Source of the DNA: an uncultured Fusobacteriaceae bacterium
GTDB taxonomy: Bacteria; Fusobacteriota; Fusobacteriia; Fusobacteriales; Fusobacteriaceae
DNA: 64,000 nt
Direction: 5' to 3'
Assembly (NCBI GenBank): GCA_947038515.1
Contig: CAMQWJ010000004.1
Coordinates: 62,001 to 126,000 of the forward strand
How positions within the stretch are numbered: position 1 is the stretch's first letter; each line of letters starts with the position of its first letter. The notes under the pieces are model-generated. The model had not been told where the DNA came from. It saw only the letters and a program-made list of their open reading frames with translations, and did no database searches. Position numbers and translations under genes: made by a program. Below, piece by piece: positions 49,710 through 60,133 of this stretch.

Positions 49710-50480
49710 TTATCCTATGTAGATTGATAAATGAGTTTGCTTCAATAATTTCATTCCTATCTTTCCTGTAATTCTCTCTAAGAAATAACCTCTACTTAGA
49801 TTTCCCATAATTAAGATTCCATTTAGAGATTTATCTGATAAAAAATCCACAACTTCTTCTTTTTTTTCCAATATCTCACTCTTACAGTTATAAGAATGGG
49901 AAGTCAAATATTCTAAAAGGGATCTTTTCTCTGCAATATTCTTTCCCTCTATTAACTTTATATCTTTATGCAATGGAAAACAATTCATAAACTGATAACA
50001 GCTTCTATTTATTTTGACTCCATTATCATTTGCAACAAAAATATTAGTAAAATCTAATGGAGCTTCTCCTTGAATTAATACCGATTTATAATTCTCTTTT
50101 AAAACTTCTAAAAGTAAATCAGAAACTAAGTTTCCTTTTCCAATATAGAGAATATCATTAGTTTTCATTTCCTCTCTTATTATTTCATCAAATATCCCTG
50201 TTTCAAGTTTTATTTCCATTTCAAAATCAATATTTTTTAATTTGGTCTTAATATTTTTTATTTCTTGTTTTCTTAGCTCCAGAAATTCTTCTCTCATAAT
50301 TGTTCGAGTTGTATCATAGATTGCACCCTCTATTCCTTGAGTCATGACACCATCTCGACGTATGTCATTAATATACAATCCTGAAACAGTAAATCCCATT
50401 TTTTCTTTCAAATAAATAGCACCTTCAATTAAGTTTTCTGTTGTTATTTCATTTTCAAATAAAACTAAGATTTTTTTCAC
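49710..50480 (-). CDS. Uncharacterised protein, possible universal-stress-like fold
   Basis: A 256-residue soluble protein I cannot place with certainty. The N-terminal KKILVLFENEITTENLIEGAIYLKEK resembles a universal-stress/adenine-nucleotide alpha-hydrolase fold, followed by a helical region and VLIQGEAPLDFTNIFVANDNG like a second half. GTG at 50480 is set by GGGAGGG six nt upstream. It lies between gyrA and the phosphodiesterase gene. Confidence 0.5.
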   Translation of the reverse strand: MKKILVLFENEITTENLIEGAIYLKEKMGFTVSGLYINDIRRDGVMTQGIEGAIYDTTRTIMREEFLELRKQEIKNIKTKLKNIDFEMEIKLETGIFDEIIREEMKTNDILYIGKGNLVSDLLLEVLKENYKSVLIQGEAPLDFTNIFVANDNGVKINRSCYQFMNCFPLHKDIKLIEGKNIAEKRSLLEYLTSHSYNCKSEILEKKEEVVDFLSDKSLNGILIMGNLSRGYFLERITGKIGMKLLKQTHLSIYIG

Positions 50481-50506
50481 TTTAATCCCTCCCAATATAC
50501 GATTTA

Positions 50507-53086
50507 TTAGTCTACACTTTCATAAATTTCTTCTTCCTCTTCACTTTCTACCAATACCTCTGCACTATCTATATCTTCTGTTATTTTTACTGCATTTCCT
50601 TTTTCTAAATTTTCTAATTTTTCTAATTCTTCTAAAAATTCATCTTCAACCTCTGCTTCTACTTTAGTTATAGAAACAAGTTTCTCTTCATCAGCAATTT
50701 TCATTATTTTAACACCTTGAGTAGCTCTTCCAATAATATTAATTGCTGAAGCTGGTGTTCTTATTACTATACCAGAAGAAGTTATTGCCATTATTTCCTC
50801 ATCTTCTTTTATTGAAGCAACAGAGACTACATCTCCTGTTTTTTCATTACACCTAATATTTATAACACCTTTTCCTGCTCTACCCTGTAAAGGATACTCA
50901 TCTATTCTTGTTCTCTTTCCATATCCATTTTCTGTTATAGTAAATATTATAGAATCATCTGTTACAATGGAAGCTGTTACAACTTCATCTGTTGGTTTTA
51001 AAGAGATCCCTTTAACTCCAGAGGCATTTCTACCTATTTCACGAATTTCATTCATATAAAATCTTATAGAATGACCATTTTTAGTTGCCATAAACATTTG
51101 ATCTTTCTTATCTTCCATAAGTCCAACATAGATAATATCATCATTTTCTCTAAGTTTTATAGCTTTTATTCCATTACTACGAAGATTTTTAAATTCATCT
51201 AAGTTAGTTTTCTTTAAAGTTCCTCTTTTAGTAGCAAAAATAATACTTCTATGCTCTGAAAATTCTGTAACTTTAATTATTGTTTGAACTTTTTCATCTT
51301 CATCTAATTTAATAATATTAGAAATCAATTTCCCTCTCGATTGTTTTGAGAAATCTGGAATTTCATAAACTTTAAGAGCAAAAACCCGCCCTCTATTGGT
51401 AAATATCATTAAAGAGTTTAGATTAGAAGCTGAGTATATTCTTTCTACAAAATCATCTTCTATTGTGTTTTGAGTAGAAACTCCTTTTCCACCTCTCTTC
51501 TGTGCTTTATATTTACTAACTTCCATTCTCTTTACATAACCTTTTTTTGTTACTGTTATTATAACATTCTCATCTTTTATTAAATGTTCTGGTAATATAT
51601 CTAACCGTTCTTCTTCTATCTGTGTTCTACGATTATCATTATATTTTTCTTTTATTTCTATCAAATCAAGTTTTATTATTTCATAAATTCTAGATTCATT
51701 ATTTAATATATCTTTTAAATCAAGAATTAAGATTTGTAATTCTTCAAATTCCTTATCTATTTTACCTTTTTCCATACCTGTAAGTCTTTGTAATCTTAAT
51801 TCCAAAATTGCCTTAGCTTGAGGCTCTGTAAAATTATATTTTGCAATCAAATTTTCTTTTGCTATAGTTGCATCCATTGATCCTCTTATTATCTCTATTA
51901 CACGGTCAATATTTTCTAATGCAATTATAAATCCTTGTAAAATATGAGCTCTTTTTTCTGCTTTATCTAGCTCAAAAACAGATCTTCTTGTTAAAACTTC
52001 CATTCTATGTTTTAAATATTCTTCTAGTATTTCTTTAAGTGTTAAAACTTTAGGTACATTATCACAAAGAGCTAATAAAATTATTCCAAATGTATTTTGA
52101 AGTTCAGTATATTTATATAGTTTATTTAAAATTAACTCAGGCTCTTCACCTTTTTTTATTTCTATTACAACTCTTATTCCATCTCTATCCGACTCATCTC
52201 TAAGATCTGTTATCCCTGTTATTTTCTTCTCTTTTGCTAACATAGCAATTTTTTCTACAAGGGATGCCTTATTTAGCTGATAAGGAATTTCTTTTATTAT
52301 TATACTAGATTTTCCACTTTTTGAAGTTTCAATCTCTACTTTACCTCTAACACGAACTCTACCTCTTCCTGTTAAATAAGCGTCATAGATACCTTTGGTT
52401 CCATCAATTATTCCACCAGTTGGGAAATCTGGACCTTTAATATATTTTATCAGTTCTACAGGTTCTATATCTCTATTTTCAATTAAAGCCAAAACTCCAT
52501 CAACTACTTCTCCAAGATTGTGAGGTGGAATATTAGTTGCCATTCCAACTGCTATTCCTGTTGCACCATTAAGAAGTAAATGTGGAACTCTTGCTGGTAA
52601 AACACAAGGTTCATCTAAAGAGTCATCAAAGTTTTTTCTAAAATCTACTGTATTTTTTTCTAGGTCATCTAATAATTCCCATGTGATTTTAGACATTCTT
52701 GCTTCCGTATATCTCATTGCAGCAGCTCCATCTCCATCAATAGAACCAAAGTTTCCATGTCCATCAACAAGGGGATACCGATAACTAAACTCTTGAGCCA
52801 TTCTTACCATAGTATTATATACAGAAGAATCTCCGTGAGGATGATACTTACCTAAAACTTCTCCAACTATTCTTGCAGATTTTTTGTGAGGCTTATCATG
52901 GGTCATTCCCATTTCACTCATTGCAAATAAAACTCTTCTATGAACAGGTTTTAAACCATCTCTAACATCTGGTAAAGCACGACTTACTATTACACTCATT
53001 GAATAGTCTAAATATGATTGCTTCATCTCATCTTCTATATATCTATTACTTATAGCATCTATTGTATTATCTATACTATTTGACAT
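50507..53086 (-). CDS. gyrA: DNA gyrase subunit A
   Basis: An 859-residue GyrA. The active-site tyrosine lies in [10 protein letters not shown] (Tyr126). The quinolone-determining region reads [18 protein letters not shown]. The GyrA box appears as [12 protein letters not shown] near residue 560, followed by six beta-propeller blades and an acidic C-terminal tail. It introduces negative supercoils with GyrB. It lies 25 bp after gyrB. ATG follows AGGAGAAATA. Confidence 0.97.
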   Translation of the reverse strand: MSNSIDNTIDAISNRYIEDEMKQSYLDYSMSVIVSRALPDVRDGLKPVHRRVLFAMSEMGMTHDKPHKKSARIVGEVLGKYHPHGDSSVYNTMVRMAQEFSYRYPLVDGHGNFGSIDGDGAAAMRYTEARMSKITWELLDDLEKNTVDFRKNFDDSLDEPCVLPARVPHLLLNGATGIAVGMATNIPPHNLGEVVDGVLALIENRDIEPVELIKYIKGPDFPTGGIIDGTKGIYDAYLTGRGRVRVRGKVEIETSKSGKSSIIIKEIPYQLNKASLVEKIAMLAKEKKITGITDLRDESDRDGIRVVIEIKKGEEPELILNKLYKYTELQNTFGIILLALCDNVPKVLTLKEILEEYLKHRMEVLTRRSVFELDKAEKRAHILQGFIIALENIDRVIEIIRGSMDATIAKENLIAKYNFTEPQAKAILELRLQRLTGMEKGKIDKEFEELQILILDLKDILNNESRIYEIIKLDLIEIKEKYNDNRRTQIEEERLDILPEHLIKDENVIITVTKKGYVKRMEVSKYKAQKRGGKGVSTQNTIEDDFVERIYSASNLNSLMIFTNRGRVFALKVYEIPDFSKQSRGKLISNIIKLDEDEKVQTIIKVTEFSEHRSIIFATKRGTLKKTNLDEFKNLRSNGIKAIKLRENDDIIYVGLMEDKKDQMFMATKNGHSIRFYMNEIREIGRNASGVKGISLKPTDEVVTASIVTDDSIIFTITENGYGKRTRIDEYPLQGRAGKGVINIRCNEKTGDVVSVASIKEDEEIMAITSSGIVIRTPASAINIIGRATQGVKIMKIADEEKLVSITKVEAEVEDEFLEELEKLENLEKGNAVKITEDIDSAEVLVESEEEEEIYESVD

Positions 53087-53111
53087 TTATTTCTCCTTCA
53101 AACTCACAATT

Positions 53112-55016
53112 TTATACATCTAAATTCTTTACATAAGTTGCATTTTCCTCTATAAATTCTCTTCTTGGTTCAACTTTGTCTCCCATAAGTTTATCAAATA
53201 ATAAGTCTGCTTGACGAGCATCATCAATGGAAACTTGTAATAATGTTCTACTATCTGGATTCATTGTTGTACTCCAAAGTTGTTCTGGATTCATTTCTCC
53301 AAGACCTTTATATCTTTGTAAAGTGTAACGTTTGTTCTCTCTATCAAGATTACTTGTTGCTTCTTTAAGTTGTTTCTCACTATAAGCATAAACTGAACTT
53401 TTTCCTGAACTTACTTTATATAGTGGAGGTTGAGCAATAAAAATATTTCCATTTTGTACAAGTTCAACCATATATCTATAAAGAAAAGTTAATATTAATG
53501 TTCTAATATGTGCACCATCCACATCGGCATCGGTCATTATTATTATTTTTCCATATCTTAATTTTTCGCCATTAAAATTATCTCCAATTCCCGTTCCAAA
53601 GGCTGTTATCATACTTCTAATCTCTGTGTTTTCAAGAGCTCTATGAAGTCCTGATTTTTCAACATTGATAATTTTACCTCTCAATGGCAAAATTGCTTGA
53701 AACGATCTATCTCTTCCTTGTTTAGCAGAACCACCAGCAGATTCTCCCTCAACTATATAAACTTCACATTCTTCAGGTTTTTTAGATGAACAATCTGCTA
53801 ATTTCCCTGGTAATGAACCTACATCTAATGCTGATTTTCTTAAAACTAGTTCCCTTGCTCTTTGAGCTGCTTCTCTTGCTCTTTTAGAATTCAACACTTT
53901 TTCAACTAATTTTCTTGTTTCTTCTGGATTATCTTCTAAAAACATTTTTAAGAAATCTCCTGAAACCTTTGAAGTTATTCCTGTTACTTCTGAATTTCCA
54001 AGTTTTGTTTTTGTTTGTCCTTCAAATTGAGGTTGTGCAACTTTTACAGAAATAATCGCTGTTAGCCCCTCTCTTATATCTCCACCTTGAAGTTTTCCAT
54101 CTTTTTCTTTTAACAACCCTTGAGTTTTAGCTACATCATTTATAACTCTTGTTAAAGCTGTTCTAAAACCACTTACATGAGTTCCACCTTCAGGGGTGTT
54201 TATATTATTTACAAAGGAATATATTGTTTCTTTTTGTGTTATATTATATGTCATAGCGATCTCAACATCAACATTGTCTACATTTCCAGACATAAAGACT
54301 GGAGTAGACATGATAGGAGTCTGTCCTTGCTCTATTTCTTTTATGTAATCTAAAATTCCACCATCAAATTTTAAATCAGAAACTTTATTTTCTTCTTTTC
54401 TTGAGTCTGTAAAAATTATATTTAATCCTCTATTCAAATAAGCTAATTCTTTAAATCTTGTTTCTAAAATAGAAAAACTATATATTAATGTTTCAAAAAT
54501 TTCATGATCTGCTTTAAATTTAAAAGCTGTTCCTGTCCCTTCAGAAACACCTATTACCTCTAAAATACCACAAGGAATACCCCTTTCAAACCTTTGAAAA
54601 TAAAGTTTTTCATCTCTTTTTACTGTAACTTCTGTCCATTCAGATAGAGCATTAACAACTGAAGCACCTACACCGTGAAGTCCTCCTGAAACTTTATAAT
54701 TATCATTCTCAAATTTTCCACCTGCATGTAAGACTGTCATTACTACTTCAAGAGCACTTTTTCCATACTTAGGATGGATACCAGTTGGGATTCCACGTCC
54801 ATTATCTATTATTTCAACTATATTGTCTGGTAAAAGATTCACGTATATTTTATTACAATACCCTGCTAACGCTTCATCTATTGAATTGTCTATAACTTCC
54901 CATACTAAATGGTGTAACCCTCTTTCTGATGTACTTCCTATATACATCCCAGGCCTTTTTCTTACTGCTTCTAGTCCTTCTAAGACTGTTATATCTTCTG
55001 CTTGATAATTATTCAT
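53112..55016 (-). CDS. gyrB: DNA gyrase subunit B
   Basis: A 634-residue GyrB. ATPase motifs [12 protein letters not shown] and [17 protein letters not shown]; Toprim motifs [15 protein letters not shown] and [12 protein letters not shown]. The length is the short type without the large C-terminal insertion. The ATG at 55016 follows GGAGGAAAAA and overlaps the end of the DciA-like gene by 8 bp. Confidence 0.97.
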   Translation of the reverse strand: MNNYQAEDITVLEGLEAVRKRPGMYIGSTSERGLHHLVWEVIDNSIDEALAGYCNKIYVNLLPDNIVEIIDNGRGIPTGIHPKYGKSALEVVMTVLHAGGKFENDNYKVSGGLHGVGASVVNALSEWTEVTVKRDEKLYFQRFERGIPCGILEVIGVSEGTGTAFKFKADHEIFETLIYSFSILETRFKELAYLNRGLNIIFTDSRKEENKVSDLKFDGGILDYIKEIEQGQTPIMSTPVFMSGNVDNVDVEIAMTYNITQKETIYSFVNNINTPEGGTHVSGFRTALTRVINDVAKTQGLLKEKDGKLQGGDIREGLTAIISVKVAQPQFEGQTKTKLGNSEVTGITSKVSGDFLKMFLEDNPEETRKLVEKVLNSKRAREAAQRARELVLRKSALDVGSLPGKLADCSSKKPEECEVYIVEGESAGGSAKQGRDRSFQAILPLRGKIINVEKSGLHRALENTEIRSMITAFGTGIGDNFNGEKLRYGKIIIMTDADVDGAHIRTLILTFLYRYMVELVQNGNIFIAQPPLYKVSSGKSSVYAYSEKQLKEATSNLDRENKRYTLQRYKGLGEMNPEQLWSTTMNPDSRTLLQVSIDDARQADLLFDKLMGDKVEPRREFIEENATYVKNLDV

Positions 55017-55332
55017 TTTTTCCTCCACAATACTTCATTTTCTCTACTTGAACCGGTCCTACTTTTATTCGGATATTTTTAATATAATTTTCTTGAATCA
55101 ACTTATTACATTTTTCTACAATCATGTTTTCTCTCATGCTTAAATAATGAGAAATAACACTATTCTCTGTTATAATATAAAGGGTTGAATCCTTTAATGT
55201 TTTAGGAAAACTTTTTTTATCTATCTCCCCAACTATATCTTTCCAATTGTTTTTTATAAATACTTCTTTCAATTTTATACTTTTTTTCAAAGCATTTTCT
55301 ATGAGAGTTTTAATATCTATCACTTCTATCAT
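55009..55332 (-). CDS. DUF721/DciA-like protein, probable helicase loader
   Basis: A 107-residue protein with the DUF721 pattern: [39 protein letters not shown]. DciA proteins bind DnaB and assist helicase loading in many bacteria. It lies between recF and gyrB and overlaps both by a few bases, so it is part of the replication cluster. Confidence 0.8.
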   Translation of the reverse strand: MIEVIDIKTLIENALKKSIKLKEVFIKNNWKDIVGEIDKKSFPKTLKDSTLYIITENSVISHYLSMRENMIVEKCNKLIQENYIKNIRIKVGPVQVEKMKYCGGKNE

Positions 55333-56432
55333 ATGAATTCCTCTTGAATTTTTCCTTTTTCTATTTTAAACTTTTTATTTTGTATTTCAATCTCTTCTGT
55401 TGAACTTATAAAAAGTTGAATCTCTCTTTTTTTTAAGTATTCTAATATATTTTTTTTTCTATTAGAATCAAAGTATGATGAAATATCATCTATTATAAAT
55501 ATTGGATTTTCTTTTTTTTCACGAAAGATCATATCAATCTCTGAGAGTTTTAAAGAAAAAACTATAGATTTTTTTTCCCCTTGAGATGAGTATGATTTTG
55601 CATCTTTTCCATCTAATAAAAACTTAAATTCATCTCTTTGTGGACCAACTAATGAATAACCATATTTTTTTTCTAAAAGAGTTTGTTTTTTTATCTCTTC
55701 GCTTATTTTAAACTCTATTTCTTTTAAAGTATCTTTTCTACTATACTCTATATTTGAAATATAACTTAGTCCCAACTCTTTTTTATCATCAAAAATTTTT
55801 CTATAATTTAAATTAAGGATTATTCCAATATTTTTCATATATTCCATACGATTCAAAACTATTTTTCCTGCTAAAGTTATAAACTCATTTTCATATATAG
55901 AAAAAATTTCTTCTTTTGTCTTTTTTTCTTTTAAATATTGATTTCTAATTTTCAAAATTTTATTATAATTTTTAAGGTTTATATAATATTCGTTTTGTGC
56001 TTGGGAAATTTCTTCATCAAAAAATTTTCTTCTCACACTGGGAGAACCAGTTATTAACTCTATATCTTCTGGAATAAAAATAACAACATTTATTTTTCCA
56101 AAAAATTCTTCATGTGATACTTTTTTACCGTTAAAATTATAATCTTTCTTTTTGTCATTAAATTTAACAGTTAAATTTTTCTCCCCTTCTCTATCCTTAA
56201 AAGCTATGTAAGTTCCACATTTAGCATTATTATACTTTATAAGCTCAACTACCTTACTAGTTCGAAAACTTTTTCCTGTTGCAGTGAAATAAATGGCTTC
56301 AAGTATGCTTGTTTTACCTTGACCATTTTTACCATGAAATAAGTTGAAACCTGATTCAAACTTTATATTAAAATCATCTAAATTTCTAAAATTTATAAAA
56401 TTAATTTCTTTTATTTCCACCAATTTCACCAC
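55329..56432 (-). CDS. recF: DNA repair/replication protein RecF
   Basis: A 367-residue RecF, an SMC-like ATPase. Walker A is FHGKNGQGKTSILEA near residues 32-46. The signature motif is YSSQGEKKSIVFSL, and the Walker B is FIIDDISSYFDSNR. It binds at single-strand gaps and helps load RecA. GTG at 56432 is the longest frame; internal GTG or TTG codons at the start are also possible, and no ribosome-binding site decides. It overlaps the DciA-like gene by 4 bp. Confidence 0.94.
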   Translation of the reverse strand: MVKLVEIKEINFINFRNLDDFNIKFESGFNLFHGKNGQGKTSILEAIYFTATGKSFRTSKVVELIKYNNAKCGTYIAFKDREGEKNLTVKFNDKKKDYNFNGKKVSHEEFFGKINVVIFIPEDIELITGSPSVRRKFFDEEISQAQNEYYINLKNYNKILKIRNQYLKEKKTKEEIFSIYENEFITLAGKIVLNRMEYMKNIGIILNLNYRKIFDDKKELGLSYISNIEYSRKDTLKEIEFKISEEIKKQTLLEKKYGYSLVGPQRDEFKFLLDGKDAKSYSSQGEKKSIVFSLKLSEIDMIFREKKENPIFIIDDISSYFDSNRKKNILEYLKKREIQLFISSTEEIEIQNKKFKIEKGKIQEEFI

Positions 56433-56438
56433 TCATTT

Positions 56439-56654
56439 TTATTTTTCTTGAACAACTTCATAAATTTTTTCTTGGAAACTAATTATATCACCGTGATAGA
56501 GTTTTCTTCCTCTTCTAAGTTCTTTTTCATTGTTTACTAAAACTTTACCCTCTTGAATATAATATTTTGCATCTGTACCACTATTTACTGTTCCACTCCA
56601 TTTTAAAAATTGATCAAGCTTTATAAACTCACTTTGTATTTTTATTTTTTCCAT
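56439..56654 (-). CDS. yaaA: S4-domain protein YaaA
   Basis: A 71-residue S4 RNA-binding domain: IKLDQFLKWSGTVNSGTDAKYYIQEGKVLVNNEKELRRGRKL. YaaA genes sit between dnaN and recF in many Gram-positive origins; the same position beside recF is kept here, but dnaA and dnaN are not. The ATG at 56654 follows TTGGAGGAAAA. Confidence 0.87.
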   Translation of the reverse strand: MEKIKIQSEFIKLDQFLKWSGTVNSGTDAKYYIQEGKVLVNNEKELRRGRKLYHGDIISFQEKIYEVVQEK

Positions 56655-56770
56655 TTTTCCTCCAAATAAAAACATTTTCTTCCACATCTATAATACCATA
56701 TTTTTTTTGAAAAATATAGTTCTACTTTCAACAATACTCTTTTCACACCTTATATTATTTAATACTATTT

Positions 56771-58669
56771 TTATTTTCCTTCCTCATCCATTACTTTTTT
56801 TATAAATTCTTTTATTGTGTTTTTATATGCTGGTTTCAACTTGTCTCGCATAGTTAATATAATTTTTTCTGTTATTTCCATTTCTTTTGAACATAATTTT
56901 ATTGCTTTTTTTTCAATTTGAGCCTTTCTATATTCGTCACTTTTTTCAAATTTTTCCATGGCTTTTTTTAGTTCTTTTTCATGAGCGTCAACATTATCGT
57001 TTAAAGTTGTATCAAATAATTTTTGTGTTGTCTCTATATCTTTTTTCTCCAGTGTTGTTACTGCTTTATTAAAAGTTTTTCCAACTCTTTTTATCCCTGT
57101 CTTTGTAAATTTTTGTAAGTTTTCTTTTTTCTCATCTTCTGTAAATCCATTAAATAATGTTAAATTTCTTTTTTTAGGTACTTCTGAATCAGTTAAAATA
57201 TTTTTAACAACACCATTTATATATTGAACAAGTGTTGTTTTTATTGGTGAAGTCAAATTTTTATAAATTTCATTCAAGATTTTAATAATAAACTCTTCCC
57301 CCTCTTGAATAAAAATTTTATATATTTTGTTCTCACTTCTTTTATCCCAACTTTTATTGACATATAAATTTCTTTTTACTTTTTTTATTTTTTCAAGTAC
57401 TTCCACAGGATAATTATATCCTATAGTTTTCGGTGCTAAACTCTCTTTTTTTACTATTTCTTTTTTTTCTAACACTTCATTGATTTCTATTTTATTTTTT
57501 GTTAATAATTTTACTTTATTTTTTGCTGCTATTTGAGTTTTTTCTTTATTAGTTTTACTATCTATGTAAGTAGAAATATGACAAGTTCCATCTTTTTCTT
57601 TATTAAATTTATAAGTTATATTATAAGTATTTTGTTCTTTTATTTCTTCTATACTATAAACTTCTATATATCCAAGCTCCAATATAACATCAAAAGCTTT
57701 TTGAATTCTACTTAAAACTTGTTTTAATCTACATAATATATATTGTTTTGTTTTTCCATTTTTTCCAACTCTCTCAGTAATTTGATCTGTTTTTAAAGGG
57801 ATAATCGCAGCCAATGTTCTAATATTAATAGTATCTATGGTTTGTTCATATCTTATTTTACTTATATATTTATAGATTCTAGCAGCTATTGGATCTAAAT
57901 TCATTATTTCAACTAGTGTTTTCGAATTATATTTCACATATCTTTTTTCTTTTATTTTTTTTCTTATATTTTTATTTAATGTTACTCTATAGTATATTTT
58001 TTTCCCCATTTTTAATTTTTGATATGTTAACAATTTAAATTCTTCATCTTCAAACTTATATTTTCCTAACTTAGTATGATTGGAAACTACAAATTGATAC
58101 TCAGTACTTTTTAAGTTTTTTAAAGCTTGTTCTACTTTAGTATAATAAGTTCTATTCATTTTGTTTCCTAAAAAATTAACAATAAAATCTGAGATTTCAA
58201 AATCAATATACTCATCTCCCTCTTCAACATCCATTTTAGATTCATATAATGATATTAAATAAGTATAAATTTTTTCTTCAAATATAGAGGGTTGAAAAAC
58301 TTTATCTGCACTATTTTTAGCAATTAAAGTACACATCATATTCACTCCCATATCTTCAAAAGTATACTGGATATTGACTCTTTTTTTCTGTTTCTGGGGA
58401 GTAAAGAATGGAAAAATTAACATTTCAACCGGAATATTTATAATATTATCTTTTAAATTTAAAAAGTTTCCTGTCTCTTTTATTACAACTTCTCTGACTT
58501 CAATATCAGGTAGCTCTTCTAATTTTATTTCAACTTTTTGTATTTCCTCTATTAACAAAGGATTTGAACCTATAATTTCTTTTTCTAAATTTTCTTCTTT
58601 ATTTTTTTCTATTAAAGTTGTAGAATCTATTATCTCATAAATTTCAATTTTTTCTTTTTCATTATTCAT
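56771..58669 (-). CDS. Plasmid RepA-like replication initiator in the dnaA position
   Basis: A 632-residue protein resembling plasmid initiators of the RepA (PF10134-type) or Rep_3 winged-helix class. The N-terminal ~85 residues are acidic and low in structure. Two winged-helix blocks follow (about 85-235: FFTPQKQKKRVNIQYTFEDMG; YLISLYESKMDVEEG; FIVNFLGNKMNRTYYTKVEQ. About 240-355: EIMNLDPIAARIYKYISKIRYEQ; LAAIIPLKTDQITERVGKNG; CRLKQVLSRIQKAFDVI). The C-terminal ~270 residues are Lys/Glu-rich and helical. No AAA+ Walker motif or DnaA domain IV is present. It is upstream of yaaA-recF-gyrB-gyrA and divergent from rpmH, the usual dnaA-dnaN slot. Family fit is by pattern, not search. Confidence 0.65.
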   Translation of the reverse strand: MNNEKEKIEIYEIIDSTTLIEKNKEENLEKEIIGSNPLLIEEIQKVEIKLEELPDIEVREVVIKETGNFLNLKDNIINIPVEMLIFPFFTPQKQKKRVNIQYTFEDMGVNMMCTLIAKNSADKVFQPSIFEEKIYTYLISLYESKMDVEEGDEYIDFEISDFIVNFLGNKMNRTYYTKVEQALKNLKSTEYQFVVSNHTKLGKYKFEDEEFKLLTYQKLKMGKKIYYRVTLNKNIRKKIKEKRYVKYNSKTLVEIMNLDPIAARIYKYISKIRYEQTIDTINIRTLAAIIPLKTDQITERVGKNGKTKQYILCRLKQVLSRIQKAFDVILELGYIEVYSIEEIKEQNTYNITYKFNKEKDGTCHISTYIDSKTNKEKTQIAAKNKVKLLTKNKIEINEVLEKKEIVKKESLAPKTIGYNYPVEVLEKIKKVKRNLYVNKSWDKRSENKIYKIFIQEGEEFIIKILNEIYKNLTSPIKTTLVQYINGVVKNILTDSEVPKKRNLTLFNGFTEDEKKENLQKFTKTGIKRVGKTFNKAVTTLEKKDIETTQKLFDTTLNDNVDAHEKELKKAMEKFEKSDEYRKAQIEKKAIKLCSKEMEITEKIILTMRDKLKPAYKNTIKEFIKKVMDEEGK

Positions 58670-59286
58670 CCAAGCACCTCTTTAAAATATTTTTTAATTA
58701 GCTAAAAATATTATACCTTTTTTTGTGTCTATGTACAATAATATTTTTAATAACTTTAATTATCGTTTTTCTTTTTTAACTCCTAGAAAAAATTTACAAT
58801 TCAATTTTTCTTACAAACAATAATAAAAAATAAACTTGCATTTAATTATCTTTATATTTAAAAAAATTATTTTTATTCAACAAATCAAACAGAAAAATTA
58901 ATGTCTACTCACAATAATATAAAGTGTCGGTTAAAATTTTAAGTCTCTCAACAAATAATAAAATTATAAATAAATAAATAATAATAAAATTATAAAGTTT
59001 TTTCATTGTATAAGGTTAATAATAAAAAATAAAAAATAAAGTTTTTTTTCATTTGTAATGACTCAAATTTTTCACTCTTAAATAAAAGTTTAGTCATTAC
59101 ATTATACATCCTACATAAACAACTAAAACTTTTTATCTGTTGTTGTTTTTTATTTTTTATTTTTCTCTTATAGATAAAACTATCAAAATGCTTTTAGTTC
59201 CTTTTTTAAATAACTCTTGACAAATATCAAATAATCTTATAAGATAATAGTCTGAATGAAGTAAAAATCTAGGAGGTGAAACATAT
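58670..59286. other. Candidate chromosomal origin: 617-bp A+T-rich spacer
   Basis: No gene is seen. Transcription diverges from here, and the flanking genes are those of a typical oriC. Visible repeats: AATAATAAAATTATAAA at 58954-58970 and again at 58980-58996; AATAATAAAAAATAAA at 58819-58834 and 59018-59033; AAAGTTTTTTCATTG (58994) and AAAGTTTTTTTTCATTTG (59039). Also an inverted repeat TGTAATGACT (59054-59063) with AGTCATTACA (59092-59101). No sequence matching TTATNCACA was found on either strand by eye. Confidence 0.6.
59217..59245 (+). promoter_or_regulatory. Promoter of rpmH
   Basis: Perfect TTGACA (59217-59222), 17-bp spacer, TAAGAT (59240-59245); a GATAAT 3 bp further is an alternative -10. 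Confidence 0.7.
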
Positions 59287-59421
59287 ATGAAAAGAACGTT
59301 CCAACCTAATAATCATAAAAGAAAAAAAGACCACGGTTTTAGATCTAGAATGAAGACTAAAAACGGAAGAAAAGTCTTGAAAAGAAGAAGAGATAGAGGA
59401 AGAGCTGTATTATCAGCATAA
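59287..59421 (+). CDS. rpmH: 50S ribosomal protein L34
   Basis: A 44-residue L34: [39 protein letters not shown] and VLSA. The ATG at 59287 follows TAGGAGGTGAA. It is first of the rpmH-rnpA-yidD-yidC-jag-mnmE run that marks the origin in many bacteria. Confidence 0.97.
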   Translation: MKRTFQPNNHKRKKDHGFRSRMKTKNGRKVLKRRRDRGRAVLSA

Positions 59422-59449
59422 AACCCGGTGCATATTTCACCGGGTTTTT
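59421..59449 (+). terminator. Hairpin overlapping the rpmH stop codon
   Basis: AAACCCGGTG (59421-59430) pairs with CACCGGGTTT (59438-59447), followed by T's. It probably makes rpmH far more abundant than the downstream genes by partial termination. Confidence 0.85.
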
Positions 59450-59491
59450 CAAAATATAAATTTCTTTTTTTATTTATTTTAAGGAGAGAAG

Positions 59492-59854
59492 ATGGAAATA
59501 TCTAGATTAAAAAAAGATAAAGAGTTTCAAATAGTATATAATAGTGGAAATAAAGAATTTGGATATTATTCTTTAATTTTTTATAAAAAAATGAAAAATA
59601 AAAATGAAGTATCAAAGATAGGATACGTAGCTAGTAAAAAAACAGGAAATGCAGTATGTAGAAATAGATTAAGAAGATTATTAAAAGAATTTTTCAGATT
59701 AAATACCTTAAAATTAAAAACAGGGTATAATATAGTCTGTGTAGCTAAAAAAAAAGCTGGTGAAAACATTACAGTTTTAAAATATCAAGATATAGAAAAG
59801 GATATGAATAAAGTATTAAAAAAAGCTAACCTAATAGAAAGTAAGATAAAATAA
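59492..59854 (+). CDS. rnpA: Ribonuclease P protein component
   Basis: A 120-residue basic protein: RLKKDKEFQIVYNSGNKEFGYYSLIFYKK, then IGYVASKKTGNAVCRNRLRRLLKEFFR, the RNR motif of RnpA. It binds RNase P RNA and matures tRNA 5' ends. ATG follows AAGGAGAGAAG. Confidence 0.95.
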   Translation: MEISRLKKDKEFQIVYNSGNKEFGYYSLIFYKKMKNKNEVSKIGYVASKKTGNAVCRNRLRRLLKEFFRLNTLKLKTGYNIVCVAKKKAGENITVLKYQDIEKDMNKVLKKANLIESKIK

Positions 59855-59864
59855 AAAGAGTATA

Positions 59865-59895
59865 TCCTAATTATTTATTAAAAAGTATTAGGAGG
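59865..59895 (+). promoter_or_regulatory. Hairpin overlapping the yidD ribosome-binding site
   Basis: TCCTAAT (59865-59871) pairs with ATTAGGA (59887-59893), which contains part of AGGAGG. The distance from AGGAGG to the ATG at 59910 is 14 nt, longer than usual. Confidence 0.5.
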
Positions 59896-59909
59896 TTAAA
59901 AAATTAAAA

Positions 59910-60119
59910 ATGAAAATAATAATTTTATCATTAATAAAATTTTATCAATTATATATTTCAAAAATTTTTGGAAAAAAATGTAGATTTTACCCAACTTGTT
60001 CAGCTTATACCTATCAAGCAATTGAGAAATATGGAGTAATAAAAGGTATATACTTGGGTATAAAAAGAATTGTAAAATGTCATCCCTTTCATCCAGGAGG
60101 AATAGATTTTTTACCATAA
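59910..60119 (+). CDS. yidD: Membrane protein insertion efficiency factor YidD
   Basis: A 69-residue Yid[36 protein letters not shown] and HPGGIDFLP, the complete family pattern with three cysteines. It is membrane-associated and aids YidC-dependent insertion. Lies between rnpA and yidC as in many genomes. Confidence 0.94.
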   Translation: MKIIILSLIKFYQLYISKIFGKKCRFYPTCSAYTYQAIEKYGVIKGIYLGIKRIVKCHPFHPGGIDFLP

Positions 60120-60133
60120 TAACGGAGGAAAAA

